NCBI GenBank assembly: GCA_022592445.1
Contig: JABYQR010000470.1
Coordinates: 1 to 29,872 of the forward strand
Length of the DNA: 29,872 nt
From: Cytidiella melzeri
Lineage: Eukaryota; Basidiomycota; Agaricomycetes; Polyporales; Irpicaceae
Direction of reading: 5' to 3'
Below, one piece after another: positions 9,708-18,917 of this stretch; the first letter of the stretch is position 1, and each line of letters starts with the position of its first letter. The position numbers were made by a program, and so were the translations under genes. A model generated the notes under the pieces. It saw nothing but the letters and a program-made list of their open reading frames with translations. It had not been told where the DNA came from and did no database searches.

Positions 9708-10064
9708 ATGGCAACTACGCAGCTGTGCACCCGGTGCCATGTTGACAAAGAGCTCTCAGAGTTCCGGTGCCGTACCAAGGATGGTCAAGGTGGAAGAAAA
9801 GGAGACCCCACTAGCAAGTGTAATGCATGTATGACTAGGGAGCGTGACTACCGACGAAAGCGCAAACAGCCAGAAGATCATTTTGAGATTGGCAATGAGG
9901 ATGCAGATGAACTTTCCTGGCAAATTAGCTCTGATACTCCTGTGGTTTCACTGCTCGAACTTCAAGCTCATCTAAAGGAATGTGCCAACCCAAATAGACC
10001 ACATTTGTTTCGATTTGCAATGCAAGTGGACTGTGCGAGCATAGCTCCTAACCAGTTTGAGTAA
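9708..10064 (+). CDS. Small C4 zinc-ribbon-like protein of the Mutator-like element
   Basis: The ORF encodes 118 residues. Two Cys pairs, CTRC (residues 7-10) and CNAC (38-41), are separated by 27 residues and followed by the basic run RDYRRKRK, which suggests a zinc-binding DNA-contact module. An acidic stretch and a Leu-rich segment (SLLELQAHL) follow. Similar CxxC...CxxC heads precede some fungal transposases, so this may be a stranded N-terminal piece of one; that is recalled family knowledge and weak. The stop falls exactly where the 10066-10142 repeat starts, so the C-terminus may be truncated. I cannot name a specific family. Confidence 0.5.
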   Translation: MATTQLCTRCHVDKELSEFRCRTKDGQGGRKGDPTSKCNACMTRERDYRRKRKQPEDHFEIGNEDADELSWQISSDTPVVSLLELQAHLKECANPNRPHLFRFAMQVDCASIAPNQFE

Positions 10065-10065
10065 C

Positions 10066-10720
10066 TATGATACACTGCAAAACATGTATGAGCATGCAAG
10101 CAGCACAAACAGAAGACAAAACCTGCGTAAGTTGAGAAAACTGTAACCCTGCTCACGCAGTTTACCCAATTTGTATGTAGATTACGTAATGTAGTTCGAC
10201 ACCGTCGTGGACAAGACGCGTGTCGAACGACCTTTCTTCTCTACGCTCTACTTTACGAATCCCTTGTACTACGTACTCGCACCCGTTGTCGCGCATCTGG
10301 ACAATACAGCGCGGTCCTGTTCCTTTTCTGAACGACCGCGCGCCCCAGTGAAGACGAGCCGCCAACTCGCCTTACAAAAACCAAGGAAACAGAAGCATAG
10401 CATGGCAAAAATATAAATAGAGCTGTACCGGAACAGAGAAAGAGAAGCTGTTCCAAACACAATCTAAGTTACTATGATACACTGCGAAACATGTATGAGC
10501 ATGCAAGCAGCACAAACAGAAGACAAAACCTGCGTAAGTTGAGAAAACAAAGGAAACAGAAGCATAGCATGGCAAAGATATAAATAGAGCTGTACCGGAA
10601 AAGGGAAATGGCAGCTGTTCCAAATGCAATATAAGTAACCATGCTACACTCTGAAACATGTGTGAGTATGTGAGCAGTGCAAACAGAAGAAACAAAGAGC
10701 CTGACAGAGGCATGAATAGT
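10066..10720 (+). repeat. Three degenerate direct repeats leading into the right arm
   Basis: Units containing tgatacactgc, aaacatgtatgagcatg and cagcacaaacagaagac occur at about 10066-10141 and 10470-10548, with a more diverged copy at 10640-10695. The linked motif ggaaacagaagcatagcatg occurs at about 10383 and 10555. The last copy forms the inner part of the right terminal repeat. Confidence 0.7.
10142..10376. mobile_element. 235-bp MITE-like insertion with 5-bp duplication
   Basis: One of the direct repeats reads gagaaaac then aaggaaacag without interruption (about 10541-10560). In the other copy, 235 bp starting TGTAACCC and ending CTTACA are inserted, and aaaac occurs on both sides (10137-10141 and 10377-10381). 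The terminal inverted repeat is only TGTAA/TTACA. The empty paralogous site makes the insertion convincing; the class is unclear. Confidence 0.6.
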
Positions 10721-11193
10721 GCTTTACTAGAAAGAGGGAATTGGAAGATTCACAATGCCATCAGTAAGGTTTTGTACACTATGTAACAGACTTATACACT
10801 AGAATATGTACACTCTTGTATACTGAAAATTGTACCCTTCAATTATATTTATTGTCCCATGTAATTGCCTAAGATTACTATGTGACTAGCTGTTGAGGAG
10901 CTCACAAAAGTCTGAGGCATCAGTTCTATAGACTCACAATGTACCCTTTGTTATGATGTTAAGAATGTACTCTTTGTTATCCTATGTATCCCAAGGCATC
11001 AGTTGCATAGACTCAAAATGTACTCTTTGTTATCCTATGTATTTCTGCGGAACCTATTGTACACCTATTGGCGGGCTCGCCGCACTCTGAAAATCATCTA
11101 AGACCCGCGCCGAGCTCTCGGTTTGGCGCCATCAGCCCGCGCCTAGCGGAGTTTGTTTAGTGCTGACAATTGGGTGGGAGATTAACGTCAAGT
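10572..11193 (-). repeat. Right terminal inverted repeat of the Mutator-like element
   Basis: This is the inverted partner of 7785-8406 and ends in ATTAACGTCAAGT next to the right copy of the 9-bp target duplication at 11194-11202. Confidence 0.85.
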
Positions 11194-11293
11194 AGTCATC
11201 CGACATATGTGAAATCTTTATGTCTCCTGAATCTCGGTATCAGGAGTATGGTGGTTTGTCGTATTCTCATTTCCTTAGTGTACTCTCTAAAAC

Positions 11294-13431
11294 CACCTAT
11301 CCGTCCCGCTATGAAAGCCCCATCAGAGGGCATCAAACGACCCTGCGCCGAGCCATATCTGAGTCAGATCTGCGAGTTTTCCTCACCCGTCTATAAACCG
11401 TTCAAGAATTAACTCAAATATCTTAGATCATCAGTCCCTGCCGAGCCATCGTGCTCCCGCCCTCGCGCTCACCATCATCTCCCATCAATCACGCGCGGAT
11501 TATCTCCGGCAATGTCCCCGCTCCCGCGCTCGCTGTCTACAACGATGAGCGCTGTATAGTACAGGTCCATGGCTTCCCCTTCGATTCACTTAGTTCTTTT
11601 TGGCTACATAGGGTAATCAAGTGTGTAGAATACGATTATGAAGTCCGATTTAATAATTACTTGATAGATCTCTCACTGTAGCCAGATCTGTAGTGGCCAC
11701 AGGGGTGTCTGGCCCTCTGTATATGCATGCACTATTCCTAACGTCTAGTGGCTTTGTTTAATTAATTTTGGATACATATGCGAAGAATTGGTGAAGAAAC
11801 CATGTTATTTGAGACCAAGGAGAAGGTGCTATGCATTGAACATGGTGGAGAGTAGATATGGGTGGCCACACATGGGATCATCTTGTACAATAAATCGCAC
11901 ACTTAGTTGAAAGTGTTTTCCCATGTATATAGACGTAAAATAATGTGCCCGATTGGCGCAATAGCGGCTGGGCCAATTGTAGTATACCTGTTCCCCTCCT
12001 GCCTCCCAAAAGGTACAAAGCGCCCTCCCACTGTGTAACCATTGAGCGCGGGCTTGGCGCACCTATCCAGTCGTGTAGAGCACCCTAAAAAGCAATAGTA
12101 CAAGGTAATACATCCCCCCCGCCGCTAATTCCGACGCTTCTAAGATGCTACAAAGGTGAGAAAAGGCGAAATTGACATGCTCCCAAGCACATATCTGCCT
12201 GTGGAGGTCCCTACAGGCTGGGGGACTGTAGAATTCATTCATAATAATGTTTAACATACATGATTCAGTATGTACAATATTTTATTTGAAGGGGATTGAA
12301 GCCCTACCTCCCCAGATACATGGAAATGACCCGAGAGCAAAGCTGGGTTCAAGAAGCTTTGTGCCGGGTTCTTGCACATCCTGGTCTTCCTGACTGCTTT
12401 TTCATGTATCTGGGGCGGTAGGGCTTCAATCCCCTTCAAATAAAATATTGTACATACTGAATCATGTATGTTAAACATTATTATGAATGAATTCTACAGT
12501 CCCCCAGCCTGTAGGGACCTCCACAGGCAGATATGTGCTTGGGAGCATGTCAATTTCGCCTTTTCTCACCTTTGTAGCATCTTAGAAGCGTCGGAATTAG
12601 CGGCGGGGGGGATGTATTACCTTGTACTATTGCTTTTTAGGGTGCTCTACACGACTGGATAGGTGCGCCAAGCCCGCGCTCAATGGTTACACAGTGGGAG
12701 GGCGCTTTGTACCTTTTGGGAGGCAGGAGGGGAACAGGTATACTACAATTGGCCCAGCCGCTATTGCGCCAATCGGGCACATTATTTTACGTCTATATAC
12801 ATGGGAAAACACTTTCAACTAAGTGTGCGATTTATTGTACAAGATGATCCCATGTGTGGCCACCCATATCTACTCTCCACCATGTTCAATGCATAGCACC
12901 TTCTCCTTGGTCTCAAATAACATGGTTTCTTCACCAATTCTTCGCATATGTATCCAAAATTAATTAAACAAAGCCACTAGACGTTAGGAATAGTGCATGC
13001 ATATACAGAGGGCCAGACACCCCTGTGGCCACTACAGATCTGGCTACAGTGAGAGATCTATCAAGTAATTATTAAATCGGACTTCATAATCGTATTCTAC
13101 ACACTTGATTACCCTATGTAGCCAAAAAGAACTAAGTGAATCGAAGGGGAAGCCATGGACCTGTACTATACAGCGCTCATCGTTGTAGACAGCGAGCGCG
13201 GGAGCGGGGACATTGCCGGAGATAATCCGCGCGTGATTGATGGGAGATGATGGTGAGCGCGAGGGCGGGAGCACGATGGCTCGGCAGGGACTGATGATCT
13301 AAGATATTTGAGTTAATTCTTGAACGGTTTATAGACGGGTGAGGAAAACTCGCAGATCTGACTCAGATATGGCTCGGCGCAGGGTCGTTTGATGCCCTCT
13401 GATGGGGCTTTCATAGCGGGACGGATAGGTG
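11294..13431. mobile_element. Foldback element: two 1029-bp inverted arms, 80-bp loop
   Basis: The left arm 11294-12322 and the right arm 12403-13431 are the same length and almost perfectly complementary. I saw one mismatch, near 12308/12416. Both ends read CACCTATCCGTCCCG from the outside. The spacer is only 12323-12402. A 7-bp direct repeat, ctaaaac, flanks it (11287-11293 and 13432-13438). No transposase is encoded; the small ORFs are mirror copies in both arms. It lies in intron 4 of the DUF6534 gene, 34 bp of exon plus short intron pieces away from the Mutator-like element. A transcript across it would fold into a 1-kb double-stranded hairpin. Confidence 0.85.
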
Positions 13432-13460
13432 CTAAAACATGGCTATCCCGTTGTTTCAAG

Positions 13461-15168
13461 ATCTCCATCTACCTTGAGGTGAGCTGAGCATTACTTGCTT
13501 GCAAATGTGAGGCTCATACATCGCGCAAGCTTTCCATAAGCGGGATCGTTCAATCGTGAGTTTGACTATTCATGATCAGTTCCCGTCACAGTTGAAGTGA
13601 AACTCACTCAGCCTCTTCGCAGGTATTACATATGGAGAATCTGGCACGGTAAGAGTTTTTTTTTGCAGTTGTGGGATCAAAGATGTCCACGGGGAAGCTG
13701 ACCCCACGTGGTTGACCAGTACGCCAAAGTGTTCCTATTGTAGCATTTCTGGTAAGTCCTGAGTCGCCTCCGCCCAAGCAGTTTAAAGCTGAATCTCTCA
13801 AACACAATAGATCTTTGCACTTCTTGCTCGTCTTGGTTAGTGACTCGCACAGACGAGCCAGTAACAGTACTCGCGCTAACTTGATAGCTTCATTTAGGTA
13901 CCGGTTACAGTAAGTGAAGAACTATTGAAGAGAAATTGCACTCACACTATGCGTATCATATCCAGGAGCAACTGCATTCACGTAAGCATTTAATTTGCCA
14001 GTCGATAGAACCTATTCTCTCTCATGCATCTCACGTCTGATTATAGCGGCATCAACGAGACATGGAAATCCTTATACACTACTAAGGGCTATCAGGTACG
14101 TCAAAACCAAGCATTGAACAAACTGGCACGAAGCTTAGTAGGTGTATGTGTTGACTCTTAGATATACCTCAATTTCGCCTTGTCCCTCAATGTCGTGATG
14201 GATTCATTGATCACAGCTGTGCTCTCGGTATTCCTATACCAAACTCGCCAGTCAGCGCGCAGTAGGTGAGTGATGTGAATCCTTTGCGGTGCAGTATGTC
14301 GAGAGACTCACCACAAGTCATTTTTTGTTACTCTGGAGCACCAAGAACATGGTACTCAAGCTCATATTTTGTGGAGTCACTGCCGGTGTTCTAACATTGT
14401 GAATGCTCTGGCCGCCTACATCAGCCATTCTATTAATGACTGTCCTGTCTAGAATGGCCTCGGTTGTAATACTCGTCACGGTACGAAGGACACAACTAGA
14501 CGTATCTACTTGCGCTGACTGTTCTTCAGTTCAATGCATCGAAAGGTACAATCACGTACGGGGGTTGTCTGCAGATTATGGCAAAATGTGAGTCATAACA
14601 ATCACCAGATGGTGCTAGCGCGTGGCTGATTCTCGCGCTAGTATACGCGAACTCAATGCTCGCAATGTAGGCCAGGTTATGCCGCTTCCGAGCATTTTCA
14701 TACTGACAGTGTAATCAAGGTTGAATGCTCGACAACGCATCGTGCGCAGCGCAGCGTCAAGCGGAGGCTGTGCTTTGGAACTCCCAGAACTGCAGAATCG
14801 AGGTCCAACTGCGCCCCGACCCGGGGTACGTACAGTTCAGTTCAGAATGCGGCTTCCGCTTACGAAGCTGTACGGGTCTTAGGCAGCCATCCACGTTCTT
14901 ACGGAGGTGATCACGAAAAGCGAAACATGGGTAAGCGGCGCTCGCATTCTTTCTTTCAGGAGAGAACTAATAACTTTGACAATGACAGTCATCTACTAAC
15001 GGGCAAAAGGCGGACGAGCACAAGATCAGTACGTCTGACTCTCCGAGAAAGTATGAGATCGCATGCAGAACGTTCAAATCGCCAACCACGATTGACGACC
15101 GTTGGTGCGGCTGTGCCCGTGTTACACCTGCTCTACCGGAGTCCTTTCCTACGGTAACGCCCTCGTAG
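13461..15168 (+). CDS. DUF6534 gene, 3' part (exons 5-20, after both insertions)
   Basis: Exon 4 is 11244-11277, between the two transposons. Then follow 13461-13478, 13530-13555, 13623-13648, 13720-13751, 13811-13835, 13898-13909, 13966-13981, 14047-14095, 14162-14265, 14339-14398, 14453-14480, 14530-14587, 14642-14666, 14720-14825, 14883-14930 and 15010-15168. With the 5' part these total 1080 nt, 359 residues plus stop, in one frame. Exon sizes 18, 26, 25, 12, 16, 49, 104, 28, 58 and 25 equal those of the intact minus-strand paralogue. Motifs are SYYIWRIW, LARLGTGYRATAFT, LNFALSLNVVMDSLI, AKLYANSMLAMLNARQ and SETW. Exon 20 is the least certain; reading through the 5' splice site at 14931 would stop sooner. 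The protein would be a multi-helix membrane protein of unknown function. Nothing in the coding sequence is broken; only the intron insertions threaten expression. Confidence 0.7.
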
Positions 15169-15919
15169 AACCATATGCTGGCTTATATGCATTGCTGTGT
15201 CTGTATGATTATGTTCTGGCCTCAAGCTGTCATACCGCGGGGTGATTGATGCCTCGGACTGTACTGTAGCCGCAGTCGTACTTGCTCACCGCGCACTTGG
15301 TTTCGTTTTACGTCTGCATGAGTTTCCGTACTATTAGTGATGACCGCGCTTGCAGCCTGCACTACAGTGTGTAAGACTTACTTGTAAAGTACCCCGTCAC
15401 TATCTTAGACCTCGTTCAATCAAGAGTCGCAAGCCAGGATGATGATGTCTTACTACCTTGAGAACAAACGAGTGAACGCACGAACGAGAGGACGTACGAG
15501 GACTAAACAGCAAGATCTTGCGAGGAGAGCTAGATAGACATCGTTATACCGGTTAAAGAAAACTGGACTCACTGTACCAGAGAGAAGCGGAAGGACTGCT
15601 GAACACCAGCGGTTAAAGGACCCTGAGGACAACGAGCGGGCATCATGACTGCCGTCAATATGTTCTGTGTGATTACTGGTATATTATCAAAAATTAGGCA
15701 TGAGTACAAAGGCGTAGGAACGACTGCGGACGAGGAGAACTGGGCGGGCAAGCGTGTTTGTCCAGCTTGCTCATTAAACTTGCTCGTTCCTATATACCAC
15801 AGGCGCGCCCTACGCCAGGACGTCTCTACGGAGTCAAAGATGTCACGGTTGCCAACACAAGAGTTGCAGGGAAAGCAGATGAGAGGCAAAGATACTTGCC
15901 GTTAGTGCTCACTCGACTC
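15169..15919. other. Intergenic stretch between convergent gene ends
   Basis: Overlapping open frames on both strands (15569-15905) show no family motif or credible exon structure. The stretch lies between the 3' end of the DUF6534 gene and the 3' end of the Cys-rich gene, so it probably holds terminators and 3' UTRs. Confidence 0.4.
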
Positions 15920-16286
15920 CTAACCACCATCTTCCGCGATCGAAGGTCGAGAGGCAGACATATCAGGACGCCTCGCTGGTTCAGTCGTTACTTTGCCGTT
16001 CATTTCCTGCCCGTGGGTTGTGCTGGCAAGAAGGGCAGTCTGTTCGTCAGCGTGGGTACTTGATGATATAGAGTCTTCCTCGTCCTCGTGATGCGATGAG
16101 CACGGACAGCAACGAGAACGGCAGCTGTCGCAGAGGTGGGCAGTACAAGGATGGGCTATGACCCAAGTTACAGCAAGAGCGGAAGACTGCGAGCAAAGAC
16201 GTACTGATTGTCGTAAAGTCAGTACAGATGCCTGCACATACGGCTATGCATAGTTCGCAGATGAATGCGAAAGGGTGGTCGGCCAT
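15920..16286 (-). CDS. Small Cys-rich protein with acidic tail
   Basis: Exons 16205-16286 and 15920-16155 are joined over a 49-nt intron (GTACGT...CATAG with a CTGTAAC branch-like motif) to 105 residues. The first 28 residues (MADHPFAFICELCIAVCAGI) are hydrophobic and Cys-containing. A second Cys cluster, CDSCRSRCCPC, follows near residues 37-47. An acidic Ser-rich tail follows with HEDEEDS and EQTALL, the latter resembling an acidic dileucine sorting signal. I know similar small Cys-cluster proteins in basidiomycetes but no assigned function. A membrane-associated or palmitoylated protein is an inference. It is divergent from the Kre9-like gene with 397 bp between start codons, so they may share a promoter region. 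Confidence 0.6.
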
Positions 16287-16683
16287 ACTGACTGGGAGGC
16301 GGCGGTGGAGGTGCTGCGGTGAGCCTTGGGCCTACAAATGATATGTTATCCAAGTACTCTTGCGCACGAAACATGGCATACTTCAGAATCGTTACCCTGC
16401 TCTTTTTCGTTATGAGAGCGGTATCGAAAAGTCGTCGTAGTAAAGGCGAAGGCGACTGCAACTGGCGTGAGCTGTGCCTGTCAGGGACAAATAGAGCCAA
16501 ACAGGCGGTCGGTGTCGCCGACAGTCACTGGCAACTCACTCCTCTGCCTTCTACCATACTACTCGTTTATACAGCACCCCTGCGGCATACAACACTGTCC
16601 CACACCTTCGTTGACTTGTCACTGAAACCATTGGTAGCTATTTGGCAACATCAAGCTTGATCCCCCAAAACTTCAACGAGATC
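16287..16683. promoter_or_regulatory. Divergent intergenic region
   Basis: This interval separates the start codons of the Cys-rich gene (minus) and the Kre9-like gene (plus). The open frame at 16319-16660 has no recognised motif. No clear TATA box was found on either side. Confidence 0.35.
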
Positions 16684-17386
16684 ATGCGTCGCTCGTCGCT
16701 CGTTCCTACGACTCTGCTCGCACTTCTCTTTACTTGGGGTATTCCTCTTGTGCAAGCCAACTGTGAGTTTATTTCATCCTCGCAATACATCACTGTAGAT
16801 TCCTGATCACTTCCTGAGCACAGATTTCATCGTCACTGCCCCGAGCGCGGGGACACAGTGGGCTAATGGGGCCGCAAACTTGGTATCATGGGTCAAGGGA
16901 GTTGATGACGGTGTGGACGGCGTGGACGTTGAGATGTCGAGGTTGAGCCAGGATGGTATCATTTACGTCGCGAAGGATGGTACGCCCTTGTATTTCCATG
17001 CGATTTGCCTATCATCTGATCAACAACTGCTCGTAGCTCCCACCGCACCTGGAGCTTTGAATATCTTCATCCAGGACCTTCCTGTCGCCGATGACTACTA
17101 CCTCCTCTTCCTCAACTCGACGTCAGGCAATATGTTTGGGTCGTCAGCAAAGTTCTCAATAGGCAGTTCAGCGAACGGTACTACGTCTGCCGACCCATCC
17201 GTACCCACGGTCACCGTCTCTGGTGCTCCCAATCCTACAATGCCCTTTGCCACCACGTTCCCTGCTACAGCCAACGGGGTTGCCATGCCCGGCTGGCGGG
17301 CGCTTGAAGGCTCGCTACCCCAGATGCTCGCAATGCTGAGCGTAGTAATCTTGTCCCTTCTAGGGGGCGCTTGGACGGTACTATAG
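16684..17386 (+). CDS. Kre9/Knh1-domain Ser-Thr-rich GPI-anchored protein
   Basis: Exons 16684-16762, 16824-16979 and 17037-17386 give 194 residues. Residues 1-25 are a signal peptide (MRRSSLVPTTLLALLFTW...) with cleavage predicted after VQA. The domain at about 27-110 follows the Kre9/Knh1 N-terminal pattern: FIVTAPSAGTQW, VSWVKGVDDG, VEMSRL, ALNIFIQDLP, DDYYLLFLNST. Then come a Ser/Thr-rich stretch and a hydrophobic C-terminus (about 172-194), which suits a GPI-attachment signal. Intron 2 (57 nt) is a multiple of three without a stop, so the unspliced frame also reads through. Splicing is favoured because it restores AKDAPTAPGALNIF, the usual domain spacing. Members are cell-surface proteins linked to wall beta-1,6-glucan assembly in yeast; in basidiomycetes the role is mostly untested. 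Confidence 0.85.
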
Positions 17387-17805
17387 AAGTCGTATGCACA
17401 CGGACAATCCTCATTCTCTGCATTATGCCATCATTATCTATACTATCATCTCGGGAAGGACTGGCCCGCTCATTACCTCCTCTTCTTTTGTTCAAAGCAT
17501 AGCTTGTCCACGGACTCTCTTTTATGGATCACTCGCTCGCTTACACTTGTTGTGATCATGTCTAGGTCAAAGGTGTCACCTGGCATACCCAACGTTGAGC
17601 ATGTCTGCAAGTAGCGGGAGGCCAGTGGTGCGCAAGGCTGCACTGGCCTGGCGCAATTCCCGGACAGACAAAGGTCTAGCCGACGGCTCGGGCGTTGGCG
17701 TTTTTTCAGGTATCGGACGTTCATCAGCGCTCGTAACAATGTGTGCTACTTGGCATCTGCTCTGTTCCTGAGGGCGTTCAGAAACTGAGGATTCCGGCCC
17801 ATGGA
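17387..17805. other. Intergenic stretch, 3' flank of the Kre9-like gene
   Basis: I see no gene. Open frames on the minus strand (17265-17739) have no recognisable motif. It ends at the first terminus of the CAGGCTC transposon family. Confidence 0.5.
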
Positions 17806-18016
17806 CAGGCTCCTACCCAGCCGTCCTTTCGAGCGTCGGAGGCTATGTCTCGAGGGACTTAACTAGATAAATAATAAACGACATAAACCAATTATAGACA
17901 TGTATTGATATTAGTAATCAACATCATTATATAAGCTACCAAATAAGGACATGCATCAACTTTCCCAACCTTAATCCTCCGACGCTCTCTAGGACGGCTG
18001 GCACCAGGCTCCTACC

Positions 18017-18223
18017 CAGCCGCCCTATCGAGCTTGGTAGGACTTGTCTCGCGGGAGTTGACAGAGAATGATATGTTCTAAACATGCGATGACATATACC
18101 GAATATAGAGATAACAAATTAATAATAATAATTAACTGATGTGATTATATAAGAATACTTCCAGAAAGGGAAATCCAATCAAAATTTTCAACCTTAACCC
18201 TACCAAGCTCTCTAGGACGGCTG
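18017..18223. repeat. Inverted-repeat unit within the left terminus of X
   Basis: The unit starts CAGCCGCCCTATCGAGC and ends with the near-complement GCTCTCTAGGACGGCTG. About 25 bp at each end pair, and the interior is AT-rich. Sister units are 17818-18000 (terminus of Y) and 19845-20053 (right terminus of X, inverted). The structure is MITE-like, but it seems to be part of the family's terminal repeat. Confidence 0.65.
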
Positions 18224-18379
18224 GCACCAAACACTAGTAAACAGCGGGCTCTGGAGTGGTAACGCTCAAGATTTCTCCTTTTACAGTTGCATCACCGCCG
18301 TACATCACCGGCGTAAGCGCAGCTGCTGCTCGGCCCTCAATGAAAATAAATGAGACACGACTTTTTTCGGTGCACCTCA

Positions 18380-18879
18380 ATGTCGCGTCCGTCGCGTGCT
18401 AGAACGCTTTGTCCGGAAATCCCCAGTCTTGAAGTCATTCGACAAAAAGGTGAAGGGTTTTTTTGGCTGCCGGCCGTGTCTTTGGCAGGCAGAGCTTGAC
18501 CGCGCCATCCTCAATGGTGGCAAGGATGTTGTCGCGGTATCAGGCACAGCGTCTGGCAAAACTCTGACATTCTGGCTACCCCTGCTATTTTGCCCGGAAG
18601 GTATCCAAGTTGTTATCACCCCACTGAATATCCTTGGCGCTCAGAATAGAGACCAACTGGCGGCAAAAGGAATCAGCACAATAGCCATCGACGCGCAAAC
18701 TATGTCATCGCAGGTTATGCAGGTATGTCAGAATCAACGTCAAGATGATATGACATGCTCTTATCACTTACCTAGGACATAATCACGCAAAAGTATTGCG
18801 TTATTTTCGTCAACCCGGAGATAGCGCTTGCGCAAGGTGGGAAGTTTGAGAAGCTCTGGAAGGACCGTAATATTGAGAT
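18380..18879 (+). pseudogene. RecQ-like helicase, N-terminal fragment
   Basis: Exons 18380-18722 and 18776-18879 are separated by a 53-nt intron. The protein contains RPCLWQ (the pre-helicase contact), SGTASGKTLTFW (Walker A/motif I), VVITPLNILGAQN (motif Ia) and IFVNPEIALAQGGKFEKL, matching the start of basidiomycete RecQ/DEAD-type helicases. The ATG at 18380 begins MSRPSRARTLCPEIPSLEV in one frame, and the helicase core is in another. A run of seven T at 18458-18464 separates them, and removing one T would join the frames. The DEAH box and everything after it are missing, because the copy ends at a 5' splice site (18880) where the convergent DUF6589 fragment begins. It is therefore not a functional helicase. 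An assembly homopolymer error could explain the frameshift but not the truncation. Confidence 0.75.
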
Positions 18880-18917
18880 GTAAGTATGTTCATCTCCGGC
18901 TCATGATACGAACTTAC

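Larger units (their letters stand above)
7785..11193. mobile_element. Mutator-like element, 3.4 kb, with 622-bp terminal inverted repeats
   Basis: The left arm 7785-8406 and right arm 10572-11193 are equal in length and, as read by eye, near-identical inverted copies; the termini are ACTTGACGTTAATCTCCC and its complement. A perfect 9-bp target duplication flanks the element. Long inverted repeats with 9-bp duplications are typical of Mutator-like (MULE) elements. Each arm has subterminal repeats (cataggataacaaagagtac twice plus a variant). The 2.16-kb interior lacks a complete transposase and encodes only one small ORF at 9708-10064, so the element is non-autonomous. It sits in intron 3 of a DUF6534 gene. 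Confidence 0.85.

Noticed and set aside
11451..13274. Mirrored small ORFs in both arms of the foldback element
   Set aside because: Each appears twice only because the arms are inverted copies. None has a motif or start context.
11294..13431. Foldback element as an assembly or sequencing hairpin artefact
   Set aside because: A 7-bp flanking duplication, different outer flanks that rejoin a gene, a unique 80-bp loop and an arm mismatch all argue for a real insertion.
15569..16063. Overlapping open frames on both strands
   Set aside because: No homology is recognised. They lie in the 3' region between convergent genes and partly antisense to the Cys-rich gene.
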